64,000 nucleotides of DNA from positions 62,001 to 126,000 of the forward strand of contig CAWBGB010000007.1 in the NCBI GenBank assembly GCA_963788285.1, given 5' to 3'. The notes under the pieces were generated by a model. That model was not told the origin of the DNA. It did no database searches and worked only from the letters and a program-made list of their open reading frames with translations. Shown in pieces: positions 1 through 8,933 of this stretch. Origin of the DNA: Alicyclobacillus_A sp963788285. GTDB taxonomy: Bacteria > Bacillota > Bacilli > Alicyclobacillales > Alicyclobacillaceae. Within the stretch, counting starts at the first letter, position 1. Every line of letters begins with the position of its first letter. Position numbers and translations under genes: made by a program.

Positions 1-588
1 ACATGACTCCGGTACAGCAACTTTAAAATTTGAATGCGATAGAATCATAATTGAAGGCATGTGTACTCGCATTGGCACGGAGAAATCATAGATACTAAGC
101 AAACTTTCCGGCGACTCCAAGATGAGTTCAATATGTGTATCTGGGAGTGCGCTCCACGGCACCTGTCCCGCCACAGCCAAAAACACTCGGGCAAGAGAAG
201 AAGTCTTATTTAAGCCACCATGTTCAAGAATCATCGACTCCGCTTGTTTCATATTGGTGGAATTCCGAGGTTGACCGGCGAGCAAAAGGGCAAAGTAGGA
301 TAAAACACTCGAGGACAAATGAAAGGGCTGATCTGCATACAAGCTCCAACCACCGTTTGAATTCTGCTGTCGGAGCAGATTTCGTTTTAATTCTGTGATT
401 AACGGATGCTGCTCTTGATGACATAAACAAGTAACGATGATCGCCATCGCATTGGCCCACGGAGACACCTCGCAATAAAACGAAAATCGGCCATCTTCTT
501 GTTGATGCCGAAGAATGCGTTCGATGGACTGTTGGATGATAGCATTCCATTCGGAATTGTGATTTGTCCGACTTTGCATACGTTCCAT
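1..588 (-). CDS. Squalene-hopene/sporulenol-type terpene cyclase, N-terminal part (cut by window edge)
   Basis: The frame is open from an ATG at 588 to the window edge, giving about 196 residues. A GA-rich ribosome site (GAGGGGGG) lies just upstream. The translation contains RILRHQQEDGRFSFYCEV, a QNSNGGWSLYAD repeat and a KQAESMILEHGG block. These match the order of QW-type repeats in the N-terminal half of Bacillus SqhC (sporulenol synthase) and related squalene-hopene cyclases. Such enzymes cyclise linear C30-C35 polyprenoids into membrane hopanoids or sporulenes. The catalytic DxDD motif would lie in the missing C-terminal part, so activity cannot be judged. A decayed paralogue lies directly upstream at 780-1060. 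Confidence 0.8.
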   Translation of the reverse strand, partial: MERMQSRTNHNSEWNAIIQQSIERILRHQQEDGRFSFYCEVSPWANAMAIIVTCLCHQEQHPLITELKRNLLRQQNSNGGWSLYADQPFHLSSSVLSYFALLLAGQPRNSTNMKQAESMILEHGGLNKTSSLARVFLAVAGQVPWSALPDTHIELILESPESLLSIYDFSVPMRVHMPSIMILSHSNFKVAVPESC

Positions 589-779
589 ACTCCCCCCCTC
601 TAACCCTCTCTTCATTTTATGAACGTCGTATGTTTTGGTGCCCAGGCACTGCTTTATTTTTTCCATTGATTAGTATCATGCCAACATTCCCTTGCATGGG
701 TGTGTCCTCCATCGCCTTAGAACGCGTAGACGGCACCATAGCATTCGTCGATTCAATCTAACGGCTTTCGGTATTCTGG

Positions 780-1060
780 CTTGTTGCATTGATTCGTCTT
801 CCACGTTGCAGTACCCAGACGCAAGCAATGCGTCATATGCTTCGACTGTCGCAGATAAGTATCCAGATAACGGTTCATCATAAAACAGTGACCAGAAACC
901 ACTGTCGTTCTGTAGGCTTAGAGTACGAGCGGACAGTTGGCGAATCACATCTACCTCTTCGAGTCAAGACGCAAGAGAAATATCATGTAGGCGTCCGTCA
1001 TTAGACCACTCTCAAAGTCCATCCTCTGACTGTTCGAGTACATGATCTGATACGGAGGCA
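780..1060 (-). pseudogene. Remnant of a second sporulenol/hopene-type terpene cyclase
   Basis: Minus-strand fragments in different frames line up with the same N-terminal stretch as the gene at 1-588. They read LEQSEDG, then ESGLMTDAYMIFLLRLDSKR followed by a stop, then a shifted frame with IRQLSARTLSLQND, GFWSLFYDEPLSGYLSATVE and YDALLASGY. At least two frameshifts and a stop separate the pieces, and nothing of the protein continues beyond about 780. The residues differ enough from the neighbour to be a diverged paralogue and not a recent copy. It is most likely a dead, truncated copy left upstream of the working gene. Confidence 0.75.
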
Positions 1061-1070
1061 CGGTAATTGT

Positions 1071-1100
1071 TTGGAGCCCGACCTCTACATAATTTTTATA
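1071..1100 (+). promoter_or_regulatory. Possible sigma-A promoter for the FAD-dependent oxidoreductase
   Basis: TTGGAG at 1071-1076 is followed after 18 bases by TTTATA at 1095-1100. The match to TTGACA/TATAAT is moderate. It sits about 100 bases before the start codon at 1200. Confidence 0.3.
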
Positions 1101-1199
1101 GGTGTAACAGAAACTGAACATGTTCCGGAGATTTTCCTATGAAACGGAAAGAAACGCTTAACAGTCGACGTTGCAAGTTACACACATGGGGGGACGCTT

Positions 1200-2630
1200 A
1201 TGTCAAATCATTATGACGTGATTATCGTTGGTGCAGGGCCTGCAGGATTGTACGGTGCATATGAATTTACGTTACGGGCTCCGAATGCTAGAGTGTTGCT
1301 TGTTGACAAAGGAGTGGAAGCGAAATACCGACACTGTCCAATTATGGAAGGGAAAATTGATAAATGCCCACCTCCAAACAAAATTAAGACTTACGCCAGT
1401 TGCTGGCCTGCATGCGGTGTGATTAACGGTGCCGGAGGAGCGGGTAGTTTTAGTGATGGCAAGTTTAACATTACGTCTGAATTTGGCGGATACTTGACGG
1501 ACTATCTGCCCGCATCTGAGGTGCTAAAGTTAATCCAATACGTGGACGAAATTAACTTGCGCCATGGGGCGCCGGGGACAATTACAAACCCAACCACGGA
1601 TGCCGTGGCCGCTATTGAACGTCGCGCAATAGGGGTAGGACTTAAATTACTACGTGCCCGAGTTAGGCACATTGGAACAGATAAAAACTTAGAGCTGATG
1701 AACTCTATCTTTGCTTACTTGGAACAACGCATCGAAACACGTTTTAGAACATTTGTCGAAGATTTCATAGTCCAGGATGGTACAGTTCAGGGAATTAAAC
1801 TGCGCGGTGGGGAAGAAATTTACGCAAAGAACGTGCTGGTGGCGCCGGGGCGGGACGGATCGACCTGGTTAAGCGACCTGTTCCGCAAACACGGTCTGAA
1901 GATGACGAACAACCAGGTTGACATCGGCGTTCGTGTAGAAACATCGAATGTAGTCATGCAGGAAATTAACGAGAATCTGTACGAAGGTAAATTTATTTTC
2001 CAATCCCCCTCGACGGGTCTAAGAGTTCGCACCTTCTGCAGTAATCCGTCGGGTTATGTGGTTGTCGAGAACCATACGGGCGTAATGGCCGCGAACGGGC
2101 ATGCATATAAAGACCCTTCACTGGGGAGTTCGAACACAAACTTCGCTTTGCTGGTCAGCCATAAGTTTACCGAACCATTCGACAGGCCAAATGAATTCGC
2201 AAAGCAAATTTGCCGGCACGCGAATGAGTTGTCAAACGGATCGATTATCATTCAGAAGTATGGGGATATTCTCAAAGGACGTCGGAGTACGCCGGGAAGA
2301 ATTCGTGAAGGATTTATTGAGCCAACGCTTCACGAAGCGGTCCCGGGTGACTTAGGACTGGTTCTTCCCTATAAGACGATGGTCGCTCTCCAGGAAATGA
2401 TTGAAGCACTCAATCACGTTACCCCCGGTATCGCAAGCGAGCATACTTTGTTCTACGGGGTAGAAGCTAAGTTTTACGCTGCAAGAGCGGAAGTTGACAA
2501 GAACCTGCAGACAAAAATCAAAGGCCTCTATTGCGCCGGTGATGGCCCCGGCATATCCCGAGGAATTTCTCAAGCCGCCAGCAGCGGCGTTCATGCAACC
2601 AGAAATATTATCGAGCAACTGAACCAGTAG
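1200..2630 (+). CDS. FAD-dependent oxidoreductase/dehydrogenase of the COG2509 type
   Basis: This 476-residue protein starts at an ATG with a GGGGGGA ribosome site. Its N-terminus carries the FAD-binding Rossmann motif GAGPAG (residues 11-16). The C-terminus has the second flavin motif, LYCAGDGPGISRGISQAASS. Between them lie a cysteine-containing stretch (HCPIMEGKIDKCPPP, about residue 46) and a GGAGSFSDGKFN segment, both typical of the uncharacterised COG2509 dehydrogenases. The family is cytosolic, and the substrate is unknown. The gene appears to be transcribed alone between decayed regions. I am sure of the flavoprotein fold and unsure of the reaction. Confidence 0.85.
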   Translation: MSNHYDVIIVGAGPAGLYGAYEFTLRAPNARVLLVDKGVEAKYRHCPIMEGKIDKCPPPNKIKTYASCWPACGVINGAGGAGSFSDGKFNITSEFGGYLTDYLPASEVLKLIQYVDEINLRHGAPGTITNPTTDAVAAIERRAIGVGLKLLRARVRHIGTDKNLELMNSIFAYLEQRIETRFRTFVEDFIVQDGTVQGIKLRGGEEIYAKNVLVAPGRDGSTWLSDLFRKHGLKMTNNQVDIGVRVETSNVVMQEINENLYEGKFIFQSPSTGLRVRTFCSNPSGYVVVENHTGVMAANGHAYKDPSLGSSNTNFALLVSHKFTEPFDRPNEFAKQICRHANELSNGSIIIQKYGDILKGRRSTPGRIREGFIEPTLHEAVPGDLGLVLPYKTMVALQEMIEALNHVTPGIASEHTLFYGVEAKFYAARAEVDKNLQTKIKGLYCAGDGPGISRGISQAASSGVHATRNIIEQLNQ

Positions 2631-2682
2631 TTGTCGTCGCTTCATCGTTCCAAGCAATATACATGATTAGCCAAACATCCCT

Positions 2683-3006
2683 TTATGGCTTATCTAGGTG
2701 GTCCTGAATGAAGTCCACGTAATAAGTTCTTCCTTCCGCAAAAAAATTGTCCTCGACAGATACACAAAGCGTTATTTCGTTGCGCGATCCGTTTTGGACG
2801 ATTTCTAGGGTTTGTTTTTCAGCACTTCCTTCCTCGGGGGATAGAAGAACGGTAACAGTTTCCGAATCATTGGTTCGTATTTCTCGCACAGCGAACTTTG
2901 TACGAACAATATGTGCATTGTCCGTCGTACTTTGAAACGTTTCAGACGTGAATTGAACGGACCTTGTATCCTCGTGCCCGTGTACGGGGTTCTCCGATAA
3001 GTTCAT
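2683..3006 (-). CDS. Hypothetical protein, 107 residues
   Basis: The ATG start has a good ribosome site (TAGGAGG, 7 bases upstream), which supports real translation. The protein is acidic, soluble and rich in Thr, Ser and Glu, with alternating hydrophobic residues suggesting beta strands (for example IVRTKFAVREIRTND and TLEIVQNGS). There is no signal peptide, membrane segment or cysteine cluster. It converges with the FAD oxidoreductase, with 52 bases between the stops. I do not recognise the family. Confidence 0.55.
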   Translation of the reverse strand: MNLSENPVHGHEDTRSVQFTSETFQSTTDNAHIVRTKFAVREIRTNDSETVTVLLSPEEGSAEKQTLEIVQNGSRNEITLCVSVEDNFFAEGRTYYVDFIQDHLDKP

Positions 3007-3562
3007 GGGATGCCTCCTAAGGGTTAAGGTTCTTGACGCTTATTATGTTGTACAAGGTCAGCATCATACTGTTTTTTACGCAGTTTGAAGGGTGGATGCC
3101 AGTTTGTACAGCAACCGTTCATATCTCCTTTACAACAAACCAAATACCTCCATATATGAAAGTTTTTAACATCTCATAAGATCTTTTCTGTCACCTGGGC
3201 AGCAGATTTGATTCATTGACCATAACTGACCGTTTGTGCAACAAGAATGGCAGGGCCAGTAACCTCGATTACGTTAACAAAATATTGGACATCTCACACC
3301 ATCGACTCGATGATGCCGCCGCATGCATCATCATCAAGTCGGTAACGTTTCTGAAACAAGACAGATAGCGGTAAAGTCCACTGTGTCACCACACTATAAA
3401 AAAAGAAGCAAGACTGCGTGCTCGATCGACTCAGCAAAAACATGCGAGCGCCAAAAAGCCACCGTAACAGTATCGGTGACTCACATAGGTGTACCTTCGA
3501 TGAGGTTTAGTTGGAGTTTAGCACGGCGCCAGCCAGTGCAAAGTTTGTCGAAGTGTGCAGGC
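3007..3562. other. Gene-free stretch, nothing recognised
   Basis: No frame here has a ribosome site plus protein-like composition. The stretch is AT-richer than its neighbours and lies beside a decayed recombinase, so it may be worn mobile-element DNA. I could not identify any element ends. Confidence 0.4.
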
Positions 3563-4030
3563 TTATTGGACGTTGATGCGCTCCTTCATATATCGCATGG
3601 TCTTGCTGACTCTCTAGCCTTGGTTATCTCAGTGATGCTGTATTGCTTGCTGTCATACATCTTAATTATCTTTGTATGGTCTGCCACCTTTCCGTCCCCG
3701 CGCTCTTGCACTCTCTAGTCCAGCCTTGGTTCGCTAATCATGTCACGCTCAAACTCGGCCAATCCGGCGAAAATGGTGAACACAAGTTTCCCGGTTGCCG
3801 TCGACGTATCAATGCCGTCTTTCAACGATACAAAGTTAGTGCCCTTGTCATCACATTCATTCACGAGGTCTACAAAGTGCTTTGTACTTTGTCCGATATG
3901 ATCTAGCTTCCAAATACAACGGTATCGCCTTTTTGTAGGTACTAGATTATTTCACCTAACTGCGGTTGTCGTCTTTTCGCTTACTCCCTTCAATACGTGT
4001 CTAAAATTTTCTCTCGGTGGTGTTTTCTCA
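3563..4030 (-). pseudogene. Serine recombinase (Tn3-type resolvase/invertase) remnant
   Basis: Translating the minus strand across several frames recovers the resolvase core. The pieces are RRQPQLGEII, then YLQKGDTVV, then KLDHIGQSTKHFVDLVNEC, FVSLKDGIDTSTATGKLV and FTIFAGLAEFERDMISE. After a shift come GLESARARGRKGGRPY and the C-terminal helix-turn-helix region MYDSKQYSITEI followed by KTMRYMKERINVQ and a stop. At least three frameshifts and two stops break it, and the N-terminal catalytic serine region is not readable. It is a dead site-specific recombinase from a former mobile element. Confidence 0.8.
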
Positions 4031-4769
4031 TTCTACCCCACCGGACAACTCGTGGAGCGTGTCTACTCCCCCCCATGAGGCGGTGGCAGTGCGTAGATTC
4101 TTCCCAGACCATAAGATGTGTCGCTGTTGGGATACGGAACAACATGCGAGAATGCAACAACGTCTCCATCCGATCCTCAGCCACATGGAAGAGTCTGTTT
4201 GAGTCCAGGAGACGAAAGAAAAACTAATCGCTACAGCTAATTTCAACGGGATCCAACTCACCCCCTCCAAATCGTCCCTCCACACGCTCCATTCACTGAA
4301 TGGAAATCATTAGGATCCCCCCACCGGCAGACTTGCGAGTTTCCCCTTTTGACATACAGAAATTCAACTCCATGTTGCCTTTTGTACCACAAACCTCTCG
4401 CGTGGCTTCGATTTTCGTAGTCCAGGTGAGGTTTTCAACATTTCTCCGTAACAGGACCTAACACGTATCTGCTCGCACGTCACAGTGCATTGCGTTACTT
4501 GATTGTAAAAGTAACCCATCGGTGTAAGTATACATTACATCACTCAATGACATGTCACCGTCCCATTGAAGCAATCTGGATACAACTTTAAAAATTCGTC
4601 GTATTTCATGTTAGGGAACGTGACATAACCTCTTGCTGTACTGCGCTAAAACGTGAATAATGAGTTACAAACGTTTGAAGCGCACGAGAGAAACAGGGGC
4701 AGCGAGTACAGGCTGTCATGAATGGTCGAGGTTCGACCCCATGGCGCGCTTTGCTGGAGGAGGTTCACC
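4031..4769. other. Gene-free stretch upstream of amt
   Basis: I see no supported gene. Several short frames overlap on both strands without ribosome sites. The promoter of the ammonium transporter must lie in the right part, but no convincing -35/-10 pair or nitrogen-regulator box stood out. Confidence 0.35.
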
Positions 4770-6113
4770 ATGAGTCCGATGACACTTTCCATCAATTTGA
4801 ACACGGTTTGGGTGGTGCTTACCGGCGCCATGATCTTTTTTATGGAAGGCGGATTTGCACTGCTGGAAGCTGGGTTTATCCGTTCGAAAAACCACGCATC
4901 CATTGTGATGAAAGTGTTGGCGGACCTGATGTTCGGTGTGTTGGCCTATTTCGTCATGGGCTTCGGGCTCATGTTTGGCAAGGACGCCTTCGGCCTCGTG
5001 GGCACCAGCGGTTTCGCCCTGACCGGCACCCTCAGCCAGTTGGCGCCGACGATTCCACACGCTGCGTTCTGGTTTTTTCAGGCCGCGTTCACCGTAGCTG
5101 CCGTGAGCATCGTCAGCGGGGCCGTAGCAGAACGAATGAACTTCAAGGCGTATCTGCTGTACGTGTTGGTCATGACAGCCATCATCTATCCGATTTCCGG
5201 CCACTGGGTGTGGGGTGCCGGAGGCTGGTTGGGACGGCTCGGCATGGAAGACTTCGCGGGTTCAGCTGTCATTCACGCAATGGCCGGTTTCTCGGCCTTA
5301 GTTGCAGCGAAGATGGTTGGGGCACGCCTCGGCAAGTACAATCCGGACGGAACCGCGAACGTGTTTCCTCCGAGTAACATTCCATTAGCTGCCGTCGGCA
5401 CGTTCATCCTTTGGTTTGGCTGGTTTGGATTCAATGCCGGCAGTACGCTCGACGCCTCGTCGACAACCATCGCGCCCATCGCGGTCAACACGCTCCTCGC
5501 CTCCGTCGGCGGCGGTGGTGCGGTGCTCTTGTACACCCTCTTTCACGATGGCAAAGCGGACGTAGGACAGACCATCAACGGTGTGCTGGTCGGTCTGGTT
5601 GCCATCACCGCAGGCTGCGCATACGTTCCGGCGTGGAGCGCCATTGTGATCGGTGCCGCCGCAGGTGTGCTGATGATTCTGGCCACCAATTGGATTGAAC
5701 ACCTGCGCGTGGATGATCCAGTCGGAGCCGTCGCGGTCCATGGGGTCGGCGGGCTATTCGGGACCATCATGGTCGGGGTTTTTGCCACCCACGGCGGGCT
5801 CTTGCTCACGGGAAGCTGGCGGTTGCTCGGTGTTGAAACGCTAGGCGCAGTCGTGTTGTCGGCCTGGGGGATGGCAACCACCTATGGGGCGCTAAAGCTG
5901 ATTGGTTGGCTTGTGCCCCTCCGGGTCACCACAGCGGAAGAGAAGGACGGTCTCGACCTGAGCCAGCACGGCATCGGTGCGGTCCACTTCCTCGTTCCCA
6001 TGAGCAATGGGAATCACATCTCTGGTCTCGGTCCGCAACGTGTCCGGATCACGGGTGTTCCCCAGACCGGACAGCCTGTGGAGCCGTCGGAGGTATGGCC
6101 TAGTCGACGTTGA
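4770..6113 (+). CDS. amt: Ammonium transporter, Amt family
   Basis: I start this protein at the ATG at 4770, which has a GGAGGAGG ribosome site 6 bases upstream. An upstream in-frame start at 4722 has none. The product is then 447 residues, usual for the family, with about 11 membrane helices. Family marks are FFMEGGFALLEAGF in helix 1, the twin pore histidines (VIHAMAG, His169, and AVHGVGG, His324) and the DFAG motif before the first histidine. It takes up ammonium through the cytoplasmic membrane. No glnK/glnB gene follows, which is unusual because amt is often paired with that regulator. A strong terminator follows directly. Confidence 0.93.
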   Translation: MSPMTLSINLNTVWVVLTGAMIFFMEGGFALLEAGFIRSKNHASIVMKVLADLMFGVLAYFVMGFGLMFGKDAFGLVGTSGFALTGTLSQLAPTIPHAAFWFFQAAFTVAAVSIVSGAVAERMNFKAYLLYVLVMTAIIYPISGHWVWGAGGWLGRLGMEDFAGSAVIHAMAGFSALVAAKMVGARLGKYNPDGTANVFPPSNIPLAAVGTFILWFGWFGFNAGSTLDASSTTIAPIAVNTLLASVGGGGAVLLYTLFHDGKADVGQTINGVLVGLVAITAGCAYVPAWSAIVIGAAAGVLMILATNWIEHLRVDDPVGAVAVHGVGGLFGTIMVGVFATHGGLLLTGSWRLLGVETLGAVVLSAWGMATTYGALKLIGWLVPLRVTTAEEKDGLDLSQHGIGAVHFLVPMSNGNHISGLGPQRVRITGVPQTGQPVEPSEVWPSRR

Positions 6114-6140
6114 AAGGAATCCACCCCTTCGTGTTCAAAC

Positions 6141-6176
6141 AAAATCCCGCAGTCCGGTAGATGGACTGCGGGATTT
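6141..6176 (+). terminator. Rho-independent terminator of amt
   Basis: AAAATCCCGCAGTCC and GGACTGCGGGATTTT form a 15-bp perfect stem with a short loop, 28 bases after the amt stop. The A and T runs at the base could also end transcription from the other strand. Confidence 0.9.
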
Positions 6177-6503
6177 TCTATGGGAAAACTCTGTTTCAGC
6201 ACATCAGCTTACTGACGTCCGTCTGCAGCGGCCTCCTATTTCGAAAGCAAATGTGCCTGCCTATCACAAACTATGCGAAAGCACCTTGTTGAGCGTGATG
6301 TCCACTATGTCCATCGTGGTTCAGCACATTCAAATATGGTCTATATGAGCATATTTTCCATTCAACAAGTGGCAGACACTCGTCTCTCTTCATGTGTTTA
6401 ACGTGCGGTATCAGTATGGCCAGCCCTAAGACGATAGACAGTGGAGATATCCGCGAAAACAACATGAAAGACCCTCGACTTGGAAGCAAGGGCCGGACAA
6501 TGT
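6177..6503. other. Gene-free stretch
   Basis: I see no supported gene between the amt terminator and the stop of the TPR lipoprotein. A 78-codon minus-strand frame at 6271-6507 lacks a ribosome site and looks like noise. Confidence 0.35.
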
Positions 6504-7172
6504 TCATTGTAATTTTTGAAAGGCGTTACTGTATCGCACGTTGTTGAAATCCGTTTCGGTTCTGGCTTCTTGCTTAATACCAGGATCAATGGCTATCTTT
6601 CTTTTCAAATATGTAACCACGTTTTGTACATCTCCCCATCGGCCATATATGCTGGCAATGCCGTAGTAGCACCATGGCACCCACCAGTCATGCGTCTTTA
6701 AATCCAATGCTGATTGATATGTTTTTATGGCAGCCTTATCATCACCGTAACGTTCCTCGCACAATGCTTTATTAAACCTTGCATATTCGTAGTTTGGATT
6801 CAACACTAACGCTTTATCGATGTTGCTCATCGCTACACTGAAATTGTCATTCCCCGCGTAGCAGAGAGCAATTCCTTTCACGTTGTACGCTGCATAGAAG
6901 GACTTATCCATACGAATCGCTTCATTTTCCAATTCAATAGCCTGAAAATAATGCTTGTCTGTAAATGCACGAACACCCGCTTCGTATTTCGCTTCAACTG
7001 CTTTTTGTATGTGCATGTCCTTCGTACTTGGTGTTGACGGTTTTACGCGATTTACGACTTGCGTCGAGTGCGGGTGATTTACAGTTACATCACCCGTGTC
7101 ACATCCATACATCAAGAATAATGTGCATGACAAAACGAACGTTGTAATTACGGGAACCACGCGACTCTTCAT
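6504..7172 (-). CDS. TPR-repeat lipoprotein
   Basis: The start at 7172 (MKSRVVPV) is preferred because GGGGGA lies 7 bases upstream; an upstream ATG at 7193 has no such site. The product is 222 residues. It begins with a lipoprotein signal peptide ending in the lipobox LMYGC. From about residue 70 there are tetratricopeptide repeats, with typical phrases such as AIELENEAIRMDKSFYAAYN and NIDKALVLNPNYEYARFNKA. TPR lipoproteins sit on the outer face of the membrane and bind partner proteins. The function is unknown. The gene lies next to a broken secreted deacetylase gene, which suggests a former cell-wall locus. Confidence 0.75.
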   Translation of the reverse strand: MKSRVVPVITTFVLSCTLFLMYGCDTGDVTVNHPHSTQVVNRVKPSTPSTKDMHIQKAVEAKYEAGVRAFTDKHYFQAIELENEAIRMDKSFYAAYNVKGIALCYAGNDNFSVAMSNIDKALVLNPNYEYARFNKALCEERYGDDKAAIKTYQSALDLKTHDWWVPWCYYGIASIYGRWGDVQNVVTYLKRKIAIDPGIKQEARTETDFNNVRYSNAFQKLQ

Positions 7173-7208
7173 GAGACATTCCCCCATAAGCACGGTGAGA
7201 AAAACTCG

Positions 7209-8103
7209 CTAGCTGAGAGAAGGGCTAAGTTTTTTGGCAAAATCTTTTAACGTCGTAAAATCCAGAACCGAAATTCTATCTAGCGTCCAAGGCCCTTGTC
7301 TCAAATTGGCGTAACCCCCGTTTTGTGCCACGGCCAGTAAGTATCCTGCCTTTCTGACCAGGGATATTGTTTCCCGCGTATAGCCCCCGTCCGGATAACA
7401 AAAGAACAGTATGGGGTGATTCACAATTTTCTCGAGTACCTGTGCGGCCTTGAACTTCATATTGTGCTTTGGATTGGCTTAGGGTTCTGAGATCCGAATG
7501 GGTCATCGTATGATCCTCAACATCTACGAGACCGCTGGCTTGCATCTCCCGAAGTTCCGGAATCGTTAAGTTTGGAAATTCTTTGTTACGATTCGGTTTC
7601 TCATGAGTATAGCCAGCAATGACGAGCAGTGTCGCCTGATAATGGTACTTCTTGAGAAGTGGATATACGTTGAAATAGGCACTTTCATAACCATCGTCGA
7701 AGCAAAGAATAATTGGACGTGAAGGTAGCTTATAGGCATGGTACATCGCTGCATACATCTGTCCGAAGTTGATGGTATGAAAGTTATGATTGTGCAACCA
7801 TTCGATCTCCGACAAAAACTGTCCAGGCTTCAACGTCGCGATGTCTCCAGGGACATACTTGGCTTCATGGTATTCTAGAATCGGTACAGAAACGGCCTTG
7901 TTGATAACAACGTTTTGTGTCTCGTAGTAATTTCGTGGGTCTTGAACCCAGTTTTTATCGACAAGAGGTGAAACGCCTCGCACGGATTGAGCTTGATGTA
8001 ATCCCTTTGCCGAATCCGTAGACGCAGCTACATGCATGGCGGTGTGTGTGTCAGCTGCACACCCTCCAAGCAGCGGTAAAGTGATAGCGAACAAAGCAGC
8101 CAA
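7209..8103 (-). pseudogene. Polysaccharide deacetylase lipoprotein, frameshifted
   Basis: The first part begins near a TTG at 8103 with a hydrophobic segment and lipobox LLGGC. It then carries the NodB-domain motifs ILCFDDGYESAYF (metal-binding Asp-Asp) and DHTMTHSDL (the His pair). Near 7440-7460 the frame shifts by one base, and the domain continues as AAQVLEKIV and LFFCYPDGGYTRETI before ending at 7209. An in-frame TGA lies just upstream of the TTG, so the signal peptide may also be damaged. Intact relatives remove acetyl groups from cell-wall or exopolysaccharide amino sugars outside the membrane. The enzyme is probably dead here. Confidence 0.8.
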
Positions 8104-8379
8104 ATGAATTCAATGACCAAGCAAACGTAAGTCCCTCCAACATGGTTGGTGCTCGTTGAAAGTGTGTCCTTCAATAGACTGGTTTAGCACGATTTTGTGT
8201 TTCCCCTAGCGCCGGAAACACGATGTTGTGCTGAACCGGTCGCTGGTGTACATTTTTAAAATCTCAGAATATTATTGAGCAATTACGCTACGAGGCGAAA
8301 CAACATACCCGTCATTCTTTATCTTAATAACGAAGTATTTTTTCCGCTCTGTTACACTTGTTGAGATAGTACTGACAAT

Positions 8380-8735
8380 GACGGTAATAAAAATGCAGGC
8401 ACTTGAAAAACACCCTTGCCCCTCTAACAGGCTAGTTCTCGAAGAAACTCTTCTCTCGGTAAGATGTGCTTACGTGAGCCAACAGAAAAGCAGGCTATCC
8501 GTTCAGAAAGAAACTCTAACTTCATCAATACGGGTTGGTCTTGAAAGTACGTCTCCGAACTGCCCTGACTCTCCGCGTCGCTCACCAAATTGAGCATGTA
8601 ACTCCATAACCGGTCCAACAAGTCCCATCTCATGCTCTACGAGTCGCATACACAGAGAAACGTTTGCATCGCACAAAATGACCAGATGACATGGATACAA
8701 GGGTGATAGAAACTCCAGAGACACTTCGCACATAT
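8380..8735 (-). pseudogene. Possible broken gene of unknown function
   Basis: Two overlapping minus-strand frames join into one protein-like sequence. One reads VSLEFLSPLYPCHLVILCD, and the other continues with LLDRLWSYMLNLVSDAESQ, FQDQPVLMKLEFLSERIA and ILPREEFLRELA before a stop. The join near 8630 would need a one-base shift. No ribosome site was seen. The family is not recognised, and the reading rests only on protein-like composition. Confidence 0.3.
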
Positions 8736-8836
8736 GAGCCGAGGTCTGGTTGGGTGTTGTCTACTCATGTACCCACGTCGGTGTCCGTTCGCTTCTGCTG
8801 GAACGTCGGTAACTGACAGATGGTTCGCTCAACCAC

Positions 8837-8870
8837 AAAACCGGCAGCCTTCCTATCGGGCTGCGAGTTT
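8837..8870 (-). terminator. Hairpin terminator, probably of the 8934-9867 pseudogene
   Basis: GCAGCC (8844-8849) and GGCTGC (8859-8864) form a stem flanked by T runs on both strands, so it may work in both directions. It lies 64 bases after the original stop of the deacetylase pseudogene. Confidence 0.6.
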
Positions 8871-8933
8871 TGCAGCGAAAACAACAGCAAGGGAGCCCAC
8901 AATCGCCGGAGAAGTCAACTCTTTTTAGGTCAT

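Noticed and set aside
4300..4769. Riboswitch or nitrogen-control site before amt
   Set aside because: I found no TnrA/GlnR-type palindrome or structured leader that I could defend.
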